Below are positions 53,001-62,540 of a stretch of 64,000 bases of DNA, in pieces. Position numbers and translations under genes: made by a program. Within the stretch, counting starts at the first letter, position 1, and every line of letters starts with the position of its first letter. Source of the DNA: Amycolatopsis nalaikhensis (GTDB lineage: Bacteria; Actinomycetota; Actinomycetes; Mycobacteriales; Pseudonocardiaceae); NCBI RefSeq assembly GCF_030264295.1, contig NZ_CP127173.1, forward strand, positions 3,975,501-4,039,500, given 5' to 3'. The notes below the pieces were generated by a model that did no database searches, was not told the DNA's origin, and saw only the letters and a program-made list of their open reading frames with translations.

Positions 53001-53416
53001 TCGCCGGCCTGCGGGGCGGGCAGGTCGAGCGAGAGCTCGGCGCCGAACCCGACCCGGACGCCGAGTTCGCGGGCGGCGTCGTTGAAGCGGACCGCCCCGT
53101 ACATGCCGTCGTGGTCGGTGAGCACCAGCGCGTCCAGCTCCAGCCGGGCAGCCTCCTCCACGAGCGCCTCGGGATGGGAGGCGCCGTCGAGGAAGCTGAA
53201 GTTGGAGTGGACGTGCAACTCGGCATACGGCGCTCGGAGCCGGTCGCCGCTGTCGTCCCGGCTACGGCGGTCGCGCAGGTCGGCGGGGGCGCCGGCGTAG
53301 CCCTCACGCTTGCGTGACCAGGCGGGCGAGTCGTTGCCGTCGCCGAGGACGGGCGCGCGCCCGGAGGCGATCCGCTCGACTTCCGACCACGGCACGCTCG
53401 GGTTGTTGAACGCCAC
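50090..53416 (-). CDS. dnaE2: Error-prone DNA polymerase III alpha subunit DnaE2
   Basis: The product is 1108 aa. The GTG 53414-53416 start is chosen because GGGAG lies six bases upstream and the protein then opens like other DnaE2 proteins (AFNNPSVPWSEVERIASG). The N-terminal PHP domain has AELHVHSNFSFLDGAS. The polymerase active site PDIDIDIESDRREEA gives the metal-binding Asp residues, preceded by CQGRGSAANSAVCYALGICH. C-terminal HhH and OB parts are present. Full length, apparently intact. It partners ImuA'/ImuB in SOS mutagenesis. Confidence 0.95.
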   Translation of the reverse strand: MAFNNPSVPWSEVERIASGRAPVLGDGNDSPAWSRKREGYAGAPADLRDRRSRDDSGDRLRAPYAELHVHSNFSFLDGASHPEALVEEAARLELDALVLTDHDGMYGAVRFNDAARELGVRVGFGAELSLDLPAPQAGEPDPAGSHLLVLARQQEGYHRLCRVISHAQIAGGEKGRPVYDLEEVVEELAGHVVVLTGCRKGPVRRALAEHGPAAARAELARLVDWFGHSHVAVELINHRQPLDDAANDLLDELARDLRLPTVVSNNVHYATPADVPVADAVAAVRARRSTEELEGWRPPSGQAFLRSGMEQRRRFERRYPGAVGRAAVLGVEVAFDLQLVAPDLPPFDVPAGHDEMSFLAELTWAGAATRYGAREESPRAYAQLEHELDVIKALDFPGYFLVVWDIVRFCKEANILCQGRGSAANSAVCYALGICHADPVKWNLLFERFLAPERDGPPDIDIDIESDRREEAIQYVYEKHGRFHAAQVANVITYRAPSAVRDAAKALGHSPGQQDAYGKLVDRWGGVAATKQQTSGEIPADVLELAGRIEDFPRHLGIHSGGMVISKQPVSEIVPVEWAAMADRSILQWDKDDCATVGLVKFDLLGLGMLSALHYMIDLVAEHHDTAVDIGKLDLADPKVYDMLCEADAVGVFQVESRAQLATLPRLRPRKFYDLVVEVALIRPGPIQGGSVHPYIRRRRGEEQWQHAHPLLAGSLDRTLGVPLFQEQVMQMAVDVASFTGAEADQLRRAMGAKRSSAKMKALMVRFFDGCARNGLDRELATRIFEQIHAFSGYGFPEAHSMSFALLVYASAWVKRYYPAAFCAGLLRAQPMGFYSPQSLVADARRHGVLVREPDINASLAHATLEPDPDSTGGVAIRLGLAGIRHLGGAVAEQIVTERQARGPYTGIGDLTGRVQLKKTAAEALATAGAFTRFGRDRRQDVWAAGAAATTRPGHLPGLVPGLDAPALPGMTRFEVTAADLWATSVSPDSHPVQFLRELLDARGAITTAALAGVEDGTRVWVGGAVTHRQRPATAGGITFLNLEDETGMANVLVSPGLWQRQRVVARASAALLIRGQVQAADGVVTLVADRIEALDLSMATAPSRDFR

Positions 53417-53468
53417 GACAAGCTCCCACACCACGCCAGGATCGCTGTGGGAAGTCAGCGACAACATA

Positions 53469-53484
53469 TCGAACACAGGTACGA
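53469..53484 (-). promoter_or_regulatory. LexA (SOS) box of dnaE2
   Basis: TCGAACACAGGTACGA matches 11 of 12 fixed LexA positions, 53 bp upstream of the chosen dnaE2 start. Confidence 0.75.
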
Positions 53485-53709
53485 CTACGTGCCTGATCCT
53501 GAGTGATGGAGCCGGAGCTGTCAAACCGACGTGACCCCGGTAACCGCAGGTGAAACACCCGACACGGCGTATGGAGATGCGTGGTAGAACGTACTCCGCG
53601 TGGTTGACTGCATGGCGGGTTCATTAGGCCGAACGAATGATCTGGGGGGTGCGCGTGGTGGAGGAGCCAGACCTGACCGGGTTGTCAGCGGTCAGCGGAT
53701 CTGGCCCGC

Positions 53710-53759
53710 GGTCACTTGACTTGGCCCGCAGTTGGCCCAAGGTCATTTAACTTGGCCCG
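53710..53759. repeat. Direct repeat pair GGTCAyTTrACTTGGCCCG
   Basis: Copies at 53710-53728 and 53741-53759 differ at two positions and are spaced 31 bp (three helical turns). Extra TTGGCCC and GGCCCGC fragments lie around them. They could be operators for the pentapeptide gene at 53815 or an end of a mobile element. Confidence 0.5.
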
Positions 53760-53814
53760 ACTCGGTCGTCGGTGATGTCTGTGACAAGGAGTCCTTCAAC
53801 AGCGATCTCCTGGT

Positions 53815-54750
53815 GTGCGTAAACCTCGTTCTCGTGTCCGACCCTCCGGCAGTGTGTCCCAGCGTCGGCCGCGTGTGAAATTGCTGCGGCCTCCGGATCG
53901 GCGCCGCGCGCCCCGGCCCCGTCGTGAGGGCGGCAGGCTCGGCATCTTCACTCAGACCGCCACGGCGCTCGCGGCCCTTGGTGCCCTCGTCTTCACCGGG
54001 GTGTCGCTGATCGTGACCCGGAGCCAGAACGAGGCCCAGAACGACCTGGCCGCCCAGAGCCAGTACACCGACCGCTACACCAAAGCGGTCGATCAACTCG
54101 GCCAGCAGGGCGCCGACCGGCTGCAGATCCGCCTTGGCGGGATCTACGCGCTCGAACGCCTCTCCCGCGACTCTCCTCGCGACCAGCCCACCATTATCGA
54201 AGTCCTCTCCGCCTTCGTGCGCACCAACAACCCCCGCATGGCCCACGACACAGACTCTCCCGAACCGACTACTGCCGCCGAGCTTGCCCTCGCTGCTCCC
54301 CCACCGACTACTGATACCCAGGCTGCCCTCACCGTCCTAGGCCGACGCGACCCCAGCCATGACAGCATCACTCACATCGACCTGCACGACACCAACCTTA
54401 AGAGCGCAGACCTGAGCGGCGCGAACCTGAGCGACGCGGACCTGAGCGGCGCGAACCTGAGCAGTGCGAACCTGGACAGCGGGTACCTGAGACACGCCGA
54501 CCTGCGCGACGCGGTCCTGTCACGCGCGCGCGTACGCGGCACGGACCTGCAAAACGCGTCCCTGCCCCTCGCGGACCTGCACCTTGCGGACCTGAGCGGC
54601 GCGAACCTGAGCTTCGCGGACCTGAGCTTCACGAGCCTGAGCGGCGCGAGCCTGAGCGGCGCGAACCTAAGCTTGGCGAACCTGGAAGGCGCGAACCTGG
54701 ACTACGCGGACCTGAGCGGCGCGAACCTGAGCGGCGCGAAGCATTCTTGA
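53815..54750 (+). CDS. Membrane-anchored pentapeptide-repeat protein
   Basis: The 311-aa product is read from GTG 53815. A basic N-terminus (residues 1-42) precedes one membrane helix (TATALAALGALVFTGVSLIV). Residues 70-135 (AVDQLGQQGADRLQIRLGGI, ALERLSRDSP) are the linker region common to actinobacterial pentapeptide proteins. About 22 A(D/N)LSx repeats run from residue 190 to the end (SADLSGANLSDADLSGANLS). The repeats form a right-handed helix. Function is unknown. Confidence 0.85.
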   Translation: MRKPRSRVRPSGSVSQRRPRVKLLRPPDRRRAPRPRREGGRLGIFTQTATALAALGALVFTGVSLIVTRSQNEAQNDLAAQSQYTDRYTKAVDQLGQQGADRLQIRLGGIYALERLSRDSPRDQPTIIEVLSAFVRTNNPRMAHDTDSPEPTTAAELALAAPPPTTDTQAALTVLGRRDPSHDSITHIDLHDTNLKSADLSGANLSDADLSGANLSSANLDSGYLRHADLRDAVLSRARVRGTDLQNASLPLADLHLADLSGANLSFADLSFTSLSGASLSGANLSLANLEGANLDYADLSGANLSGAKHS

Positions 54751-55258
54751 CCAGGTTCGAACCGACGGCGGGAGTTCGGTGACGGCGAGCAGAACCAGGT
54801 GCCCACTTCGGCGAGGGCGCGAACGCCGCGTAGCAGCGGTACTGACGAAGGTTGACTACGAGGAATCTGGGTCCGCGTGACCTTCTCTCATCCACGCCAA
54901 GCTCGAGGTCAGCTGCCACCTAAACCGGCTACCTCGAAAAGGGCCAGACAGAACGACCTCCGCCGCGCCAGAGCGGTCATCGAAGCTGGCATCGCCGCGG
55001 GTCGGCATGCGAGTGTGGGCCAACTTCAGCGCCGTCCGACACCCGGGGCAAAGGTGTACGAGGCTGCCGAGCGGCCGTCGATCGAGGTCCCGGACCCGCC
55101 GGGGCATCGAGCACGTTGATCTAGGTCCGGCGCCACGCGCTGTGGGCTGCTAGCGCAGTCGCTACGCACGGTCTGGCGCATCTGCCCGGTTGACGCTCGG
55201 TGCCGATGTGGCTGCGCCACAGCTGGCATCTGCAACGCACTCGGCAGGTCTTACCCAG
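54751..55258. other. Intergenic, no gene recognised
   Basis: About 500 bp lie where the rest of the truncated protease gene would be expected, but no continuation in any minus frame was recognised. Confidence 0.5.
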
Positions 55259-55633
55259 CTATCCAACGAGCTCACCGCTTGAACGGCGCTTACGACGCGA
55301 TGCACCTTCTGTGCGAATTGAAGGTCGGGCCGGCAGCGCACAAGCGATCCCCGCTCGGTGGGTGACCGACCGGCCCCACCCGACGGTAGCTGGCACAGGT
55401 TCCCAGGCCTCGTCGTCGACCGCAACCAACGCCGCGTCGTCCGTCTCGCCTGGGGTGCCGCACCAGAGGACCCTCCCGGTGAACGCGCCCAGCCGGCCTG
55501 GGTGGAACACCGACACCGACGCTGCGGCTTCAAGCACAACATGCGCCGAGGTCAGCAGCAGTCGCGGCGCCACCTCGTAGCCTGAGCCGGGGCCGCCCGA
55601 GCCGGTGACCGCAGTGACTCGTTCCCACACCAT
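55259..55633 (-). pseudogene. Truncated trypsin-like protease of the Trypco2 type
   Basis: Only about 125 codons remain. The opening VWERVTAVTG leads to SGYEVAPRLLLTSAHVVLEA (catalytic His in SAH) and GETDDAALVAVDD (catalytic Asp). The frame ends before any GDSGxP serine motif, so it cannot be an active protease. Proteins of this kind usually run for several hundred residues with effector or repeat domains. It lies 7 bp downstream of its Trypco2 partner. Confidence 0.7.
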
Positions 55634-55640
55634 GCGGTCC

Positions 55641-55970
55641 TTAGCGTTCGACGTGGCTGGAAACGTCACCGGGGCCCGCTGGTCGGTCCTGGTCCCCGGC
55701 GACCAGCAGATCCCCGCCGCCCGCCTTCTTCGGGGTGAGGGTCAGCTTGACCTTGTGCGTGCGGCCCCGCGCGACGCCGCCCTCGACATCGGCCGAGACC
55801 AACCAGGCCTTGAACCCCGCCTTCACCTTGGCGTCCCGGCGCATTTCCACCGCAAACTCCAGCTCGATCGGCCCCACCACGAACTCGACATCGCTGCCGG
55901 CTCCCCGCGCCGCGGCCGCCATCAGCTCATCCCGCACCGAGGCCACCGCGTCCGCCAACTCAATCTCCAT
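55641..55970 (-). CDS. Trypco2-family (trypsin-co-occurring domain 2) protein
   Basis: The 109-aa product starts MEIELADAVASVRDELMAAA and continues VEFVVGPIELEFAVEMRRDA, KVKAGFKAWLVSADVEGG, HKVKLTLTPKK. This is the usual pattern of trypsin-co-occurring proteins, described next to actinobacterial proteases in predicted conflict systems. Here it is complete while the partner is truncated. Confidence 0.8.
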   Translation of the reverse strand: MEIELADAVASVRDELMAAAARGAGSDVEFVVGPIELEFAVEMRRDAKVKAGFKAWLVSADVEGGVARGRTHKVKLTLTPKKAGGGDLLVAGDQDRPAGPGDVSSHVER

Positions 55971-56282
55971 ACCCAGTACGGTCGCAGCTCCCGCACGACT
56001 TGCTACACGCCCCGCCGGAGACTGACAAGGACACGGTTAGACGGACAGCGCGTGCACAGAGCAGCCGCGGGCGCCAGTCGACATCGACGTGATGAGTCGT
56101 CGGCGAACATCGCACGATCGAATATGTGCACTGCACCAGCTGAACAGGCTGTGGCAACACGTGCTAGTCGGCATCTTCCAGCGATAGTCGACACCGTCCG
56201 CTGCTCAGGCGCCAATCCGCATTCGTCGCGGTGCTCGTAGGGTGATGCTCCTGCTGGGTTGGAAGCGGTGGAAGGGGCGGAC
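55971..56282. other. Intergenic, no gene recognised
   Basis: Just over 300 bp lie between the divergent Trypco2 and HEPN-like genes. Promoters are expected. No clear -35/-10 or repeat was identified. Confidence 0.5.
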
Positions 56283-57680
56283 GTGGCGGTCGATCTGGAG
56301 ACGCTGTTGGCGCAGGTCTGGAGTCCGGACGTGCGGCCGCTGGCTGAGGAGGCGTGGCGCTGCTACAACGCCGGCGCGATCCGCGCCAGCATCGCGGCAA
56401 CCTGGTCGGCGGTGAGTGCGGACATCATCGTGAAGCTGATCCACCTCGCCGACGAAGGAGACCCGGGTGCCCAGGTGTTTCGCCAGCAGGTCGTCGACGC
56501 GCAGGATAAGGGCCTGAATTCCGGCGGGGTGAGCGCCATGCAGAAGATCGAGGGCTCGCTGGTCGATAAGGCCGTGGATTTTGAGCTGATCGACAGCATC
56601 GGCCAGCGCGAGCTGGACCGCATCCGCGAAGACCGCCACCTCTGCTCGCACCCGTCACTGCGCATGGAAGGCGAGGTCTACAGCCCGCGTCCGGAGGCAG
56701 CCCGGGCACACCTGGCGATCGCGCTGTCCACCCTGCTGGTTCACCCGCCTACGCAGGGCCGCAAGCTAGTAGATGAGTTCAAGAACTTCATCTGCGATCC
56801 GCTGTTCGCCTCGTCTCCGTCGCACATCCAAGCCGCGTTTCACGACCGAGCCCGGACCGCGACCTGCAGGAGCATCATCAAGCTCGCGGCGTTGGCCGCG
56901 ATGCTCGAGGTCGACCCGGACGGCCGGATGCCGGCCGCGGCGCACGCCGACCGGATGGCGTTCGCGTTGCGCGCCTTCGCCGAGGTGAACCGGGACGCCG
57001 TCCGCGACGCCGTGGGCGCAACACGCGAGCGGTTCCAGGTCCTCGGTGGCGAGATCCAGCTGCGCACGCTGGTCCGCATGGGCGACGACGACTACTTCTG
57101 GGCCTCGGTCGACCAGACGATGGCGACGCGGTTCGAGGCGTTGCTGGACAGCTCGACAACCTCGGGACCAAACGGCACGTTGCCGCCGGCGGCCGTATCC
57201 GTGCTGGCGCTGGTCAGCAGCAATTATGCGCGTGAGCGGCTCCCCAACCTGACGGTTCGTTTCAAGCAGCTCAGTGACTTCCAGCGTAGGCAGGTCATCG
57301 CGCTCGGACCGGGCGAGTTCTTCGTGCCGACGGTGATCGAGATGCTGCGGACCGCGGGCAGCTTTCGCTCCGGTGAGGCTGTTGGTCGGCTGCTGGTACA
57401 GCACGCGGCGTTCCTCACGCTCAGCACGCTGGGCGAAGCGCTCGGGGCCTGGTTCGCGAACGGTCAGTGCCGGGACGCTGGGGACATGCCCGGTTTGGCC
57501 GTCCAGCTGGTGCATGCCACCGCGCACCTCGGCGCCGCTCGTGGACCGTTGTTTAGCGAGTTCGTCGCCAAGTGCGAGGCGGTGCCCGGCGAGATTGAGC
57601 AGTACAACTACCCTGAGCTGAAATCGGCCTTGTACACCCTTGAGCTTGTACCACCACCGGTGGACACGATGCCGAAATGA
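56283..57680 (+). CDS. HEPN-like protein with long helical C-terminus
   Basis: The 465-aa product starts at GTG 56283 because GGAAGGGG lies just upstream. Residues 15-140 are helical (EEAWRCYNAGAIRASIAATW, LIDSIGQRELDRIREDRHLC) with R118-HLCS-H123, an Rx4H motif typical of HEPN ribonucleases. The remaining 320 residues are helical with no recognised domain (LRAFAEVNRDAVRDAVG, GPGEFFVPTVIEMLRTAGSF). HEPN enzymes often act in abortive-infection or toxin systems. No antitoxin is evident beside it. Confidence 0.6.
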   Translation: MAVDLETLLAQVWSPDVRPLAEEAWRCYNAGAIRASIAATWSAVSADIIVKLIHLADEGDPGAQVFRQQVVDAQDKGLNSGGVSAMQKIEGSLVDKAVDFELIDSIGQRELDRIREDRHLCSHPSLRMEGEVYSPRPEAARAHLAIALSTLLVHPPTQGRKLVDEFKNFICDPLFASSPSHIQAAFHDRARTATCRSIIKLAALAAMLEVDPDGRMPAAAHADRMAFALRAFAEVNRDAVRDAVGATRERFQVLGGEIQLRTLVRMGDDDYFWASVDQTMATRFEALLDSSTTSGPNGTLPPAAVSVLALVSSNYARERLPNLTVRFKQLSDFQRRQVIALGPGEFFVPTVIEMLRTAGSFRSGEAVGRLLVQHAAFLTLSTLGEALGAWFANGQCRDAGDMPGLAVQLVHATAHLGAARGPLFSEFVAKCEAVPGEIEQYNYPELKSALYTLELVPPPVDTMPK

Positions 57681-58075
57681 CCGCTGCGTCGGACGCCGAA
57701 CAGACGCCCGCCGCCTTCGACGGCGCCGCCACCCTTTCGCAAGGCTGATCATGGCTACTCCCGGCCAGCGTTACCTCCAGTCCCGCGCCACCGGACGTCG
57801 CTCCGCTACGGTGGAGGGTCGCGGCCGGTGTCGCTGTTCGATTTCGCGACCTTGCCGAGAACGGCAGCTGGTTCGACGCTCCCGACAATCCAGGCATGCT
57901 CGACCCGGGTGGCGATGCCTGAGCGGTCCTCGGGGCTCGGACCGGGGATGATCCGGCCAGTATGAGACCGCTGACGGCGGCGACCACGGGACGGAGTGGA
58001 AAGCGCCATTCGCGCCGGCAGGTGACGTCGTCTTCGACCGGAAACCGTTAGGCGCCCGAGTGCACTGTTCCGGTG
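57681..58075. other. Intergenic between convergent genes
   Basis: About 395 bp separate the HEPN-like gene's end from the P450 gene's end. Short arginine-rich frames only. No terminator hairpin stood out. Confidence 0.45.
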
Positions 58076-59302
<1,227 letters not shown>

Positions 59303-60179
59303 TCTCATTCCCCCTATGTCGGCTTTCGCGCGGACCCCGGCCGAACCCGAATACGGAATACCGGCTGCGGGTCAGTGCGCGTCCAGGATGCAGATCACGT
59401 TCACCGCCTTGCGAACCGGTGTTTGCGGCGCTGTCGCGACCGCGGCTGTGCCGCGGCCGACGCTCGGGCCGCCGTGGAACGGCGCGGCGGCGAAAGAACC
59501 GCTGCTATTCCATGTCTCGACTCAAAACGCGACCCGAGCCGTAGAGGCACCGAACAGAAGAGCAGGTTGAACCCTGCAATGCAGGAGAAGTATGGCACGA
59601 TTGTGGCCGCAGCTGAGTGGACCGTCGCCGCCCGAGTCGGCGCGGCGACTACGTTCACCCTAGTGACCACGCCTGCGGCGGTGATCCAGCACGTAGCCTG
59701 CCGGTTTCCCGTTAGAGTGTCCCCTCCCTCCAAGGATTGCGTGGCCGGCAGCGTTAATAATTGTGCCACTGCGACGACATGGCTCGCGTGCCCTCAACGA
59801 GTGAAATTGCGCGCGACAAGTACTTACCCGCCATCCTGGTGAAGTCGCCCGCGTGGGGGATATTGGAGCCCGGATCAGGTGAACAATGGGTGACTAATGC
59901 GGTTTCTCGACGGTGTCGGCACACGTTCTCGTGCGCACGAGGGCCGATCGGAGCAGAGCCGCAGGTCGAGACGGCCTCGGTGTGGCCTAAAAGCGCTGGT
60001 GCTTGTCGGGTAAGAACCGAAACGAGGGCGTGTCGCACCGCCTGTCACTCGGCCGGGACAGGTCTACTTGAATCGGCCAACCCGTGGTGCTTCGTGCTTT
60101 AGCCGCGAAGCACTCCGAACCTGGCTAACTCCACGTCGAGCATCAGTTCGGCGGTGTTCGGAAGGGAGGTGAACTGACC
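59303..60179. other. Long intergenic region, no gene recognised
   Basis: About 880 bp with AT-richer patches near 59560-59760. No frame has convincing coding character. It may contain the P450 promoter and remnants of deleted genes. Confidence 0.5.
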
Positions 60180-60323
60180 TTGGGTTTCGACCGGGACCAG
60201 CAAGATGATGCACACAAGAACCGGATCACCGTCACGGTCTCGGGGACGATGACCGTGACGGCAACCCGGCTGACCCTGCTGGTGCTGGTACTGACAGGCC
60301 TGAGAAACCTGTACCCGCACTGA
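60180..60323 (+). CDS. Small protein with hydrophobic tail (47 aa)
   Basis: A TTG start at 60180 lies seven bases after GGGAGGTGA. The product begins MGFDRDQQDDAHKNRITVTV and ends in LTLLVLVLTGLRNLYPH. A hairpin terminator follows at 60347. Such short ORFs are easily missed, and its reality is uncertain. Confidence 0.4.
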   Translation: MGFDRDQQDDAHKNRITVTVSGTMTVTATRLTLLVLVLTGLRNLYPH

Positions 60324-60346
60324 TCGGTCAACCCGTATGCATCGCT

Positions 60347-60380
60347 CGGCGGGGTTCGTTCATGGTGGCGAGCCCCGCCG
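60347..60380 (+). terminator. Hairpin terminator
   Basis: CGGCGGGG and CCCCGCCG pair, extended inward by TCG/CGA, 24 bp after the small ORF. T-rich sequence follows some 25 bp later. Confidence 0.5.
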
Positions 60381-60521
60381 GGTTCCGCTTTGGGGGCTTT
60401 GCTGTTTTAACGTTTTACCGTTTACATGTCAAAAGCACTGTAGCTCGGTTCTCGATCAACGTTCTGCAAGCCAGGCGCTTCGGCGAGGCGCGTCGTCTGG
60501 GCGGTACGTCAATCAGGTTCG

Positions 60522-62100
60522 CTAGTCGTAGATTCCCTCGACGTACCAGTCTGGCCGAGTTCCCACCGTGCCATTGAGCAACAGAGCGACATCGCCTTCA
60601 CCGGCACTGCCGGGTTCGAGGCTGACCTGGAGCCGGCTGTGGCGCTGCGGATCGGTGGCCGATGCGCGGTAGACCCAGGGGCCGGCCCAGCCGATGACCC
60701 GACGGCCGGGTTTGTCGCCTACAACGACCACAGCGGGTGGGTAGGTCAGTTCGCCGCGATCGTCGCAGCAGACGACGTCTCCGACGGCGTCGCGGACCTG
60801 TACAGGCCGCCGCTGAGGCGGCACCAGCGCGGGTGAGGGGGCCGGCAGCCGACCCGGCCAGGGCTGGTCCTCCTGCGTCGCCTCGTGAGGCTCGCCCCAC
60901 GGAACGAGCCGGACACGTTCACCCGGGCCGCGGCCGCCGTCGAGAACCGGCATGAGAACGGCGTCGGGCCCGAGCTGACCCTGGATCCGGACGAAAGCGC
61001 GGGCAGCGCGTTCCGTGGCGTCGACGTCCTGGCCGATCGAGTCGAGCTGCAGTTGCAGCGATTGCCCCCCGATGACCTCCTCGGGTTCGAGCCGTAGCTG
61101 CACGATCCCGGCCGTGGGCCGGTCGTCGGGGCGGGTCAGCCAGCCTTCACACTGCCACCGCACCCGGTCCGCAGTTGCACGCGCGGTGAGCGGTTCGGCG
61201 CAGCGCCACACACGCGTTCGTTCCTCGCCGGCTTCGGTGAGGGCGTGAATGGCGAGGCGGGTGCAGGCCAGGCCGTGGCGTGCGAGCCCGGTGAAGAACC
61301 GCTCGCCGAGCGTCTTGGCGATGAACGCCGCTTCATCGACGCGGGCGACGGGGAGCTCGAATCGTTCAGTGACCGCCAGCTCGGGCGGCAGCGCCCGGCG
61401 CAGCGGCGGCCCGCTGCGACAGGCCGCGGGCCAAGCGGTGCGCGGTGATCGTGTCCTTCGAGAAGCGACCGGCGACGTCGCGTTCGGTGAGTGCGGCGAA
61501 GTCACCGAGGGTTCGCAGGCCGAGGCGGGTGAGGAGCCCGACCAGCTCGCCGCGGTCGTCGCCGGGCTGGTCGAGCTCCGAGACGGGCAGCGGCGCCAGG
61601 AAGGCAGCCGATCCGCCGGCGGGGACGACGGTGCCGCGTCGGGCGGCGAGGGTGGCGGCGAACAGGCCGTCGGCGATCCCGATCTGGCACTCGACGCCGG
61701 CCTTGGCGGAGACCTCGTCCATCAGGAGTTCGGCGAGGGGTTCTTCACCGCCGAAGTAGCTCGAGGCGCCGGCGGTGGGTACGGCGACGATGCCGGGACG
61801 GACCACCTCGACTCCGACGGCGTGGGCTTCGACCGCTGCGGCGACCGGTTCGAATAGCCGGGCGTCGCGGTCGGGGTCGTGCTGGTGCACGACCAAGCTG
61901 GGACAGCGGGACTGCGCGTCCCGGCGGCGCATGCCGCGCCCGACACCGTCGCGGCGCGCGGCGGCGGAGCAGGCCACGACCCGGTTCGCGAAGAAGACCG
62001 CAGCCGGGACCAGCGGCGGCGTTCCGGCCGCTGCACCCGCAGCGACGACTGGCCAGTCCGGGCACCACAGCACCAACAGTCGCGGCGCGTCGCCGCTCAC
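60522..62100 (-). pseudogene. imuB: Second imuB, frameshifted
   Basis: GTG 62098-62100 starts SGDAPRLLVLWCPDWPVVAA, very similar to the intact ImuB at 46138. The frame is lost after HRLARGLSQR, where a GGG run (61410-61412) has one base more than the intact copy. The remainder reads on in the next phase (PPLRRALPPELAVTERFELP to YVEGIYD). Apart from that base the gene is complete, so either recent decay or a sequencing error is possible. No imuA' or dnaE2 lies beside it. Confidence 0.85.
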
Positions 62101-62180
62101 GACCGGACTCCGGGCCGGCACCCGCGGGCGGGGGCCTTGCGCTCGTCAAGGAGGGAGCGCGACGCGTGCCACAGCACCAT
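62097..62180 (-). CDS. 27-codon ORF in the place of imuA'
   Basis: ATG 62178-62180 follows GGAGGTG. The peptide begins MVLWHASRSLLDERKAPARG and ends in a TGA overlapping the GTG of the second imuB (GTGA). It occupies the position of imuA' in the intact operon but shows no similarity to it. It may be a leader that couples translation, or the scar of a deletion. Confidence 0.45.
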   Translation of the reverse strand: MVLWHASRSLLDERKAPARGCRPGVRS

Positions 62181-62248
62181 GATCACCTCCAGCACCAGGT
62201 GCGCGTACCGGAGACACCTAGCGGCGAGGCGTAGGCGAACCCGAACTA

Positions 62249-62264
62249 TCGAACGTTTGTTCGT
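62249..62264 (-). promoter_or_regulatory. LexA (SOS) box of the second imuB locus
   Basis: TCGAACGTTTGTTCGT matches 11 of 12 fixed LexA positions. It lies 30 bp before a leader (62183-62218) that is 32/36 identical to 45392-45427 upstream of imuA'. Confidence 0.8.
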
Positions 62265-62282
62265 ATCCTGCGAGACCGGATG

Positions 62283-62540
62283 TCAACTGTCAAGCGGAGG
62301 CGTCACGGGACTGGATGCGATGTCGTCAACGTGGCTCCACTGCAGTGCCGCGTGCCAGGTCGCGACGAGGGCCTCGTCGTCGGCGTAGCTCGGGTTCGCG
62401 CCGAGCGGGACCCACGATTGCCCGATCAGCTTGCCGTTCTCGACGCGCAGCACCGTGACCCCGGCGTATCGCAGCACCTCGTCCCCGATGCGGATGGTGC
62501 GGCTACTGGCGTGTAGTCGCACGTGCCGGTCGAGTTTCAT
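62283..62540 (-). CDS. Hypothetical protein, possibly SnoaL/NTF2-like
   Basis: The 85-aa product starts MKLDRHVRLHASSRTIRIGD with GGGGAG seven bases upstream. Beta segments (RYAGVTVLRVENGKLIGQSW, VPLGANPSYADDEALVATWH) recall the second half of small NTF2-like proteins. The assignment is tentative. Its end lies just upstream of the second SOS box. Confidence 0.5.
   Translation of the reverse strand: MKLDRHVRLHASSRTIRIGDEVLRYAGVTVLRVENGKLIGQSWVPLGANPSYADDEALVATWHAALQWSHVDDIASSPVTPPLDS

Larger units (their letters stand above)
53417..53814. other. Intergenic between divergent dnaE2 and pentapeptide gene
   Basis: About 400 bp hold the dnaE2 LexA box (53469-53484), a direct-repeat pair (53710-53759) and no recognised gene. 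Confidence 0.6.

Noticed and set aside
50444..53317. A 957-codon rightward frame
   Set aside because: Antisense to dnaE2, which has all polymerase motifs; GC-skewed shadow.
54877..55119. Possible 80-aa protein
   Set aside because: No ribosome site or recognised family; listed as intergenic.
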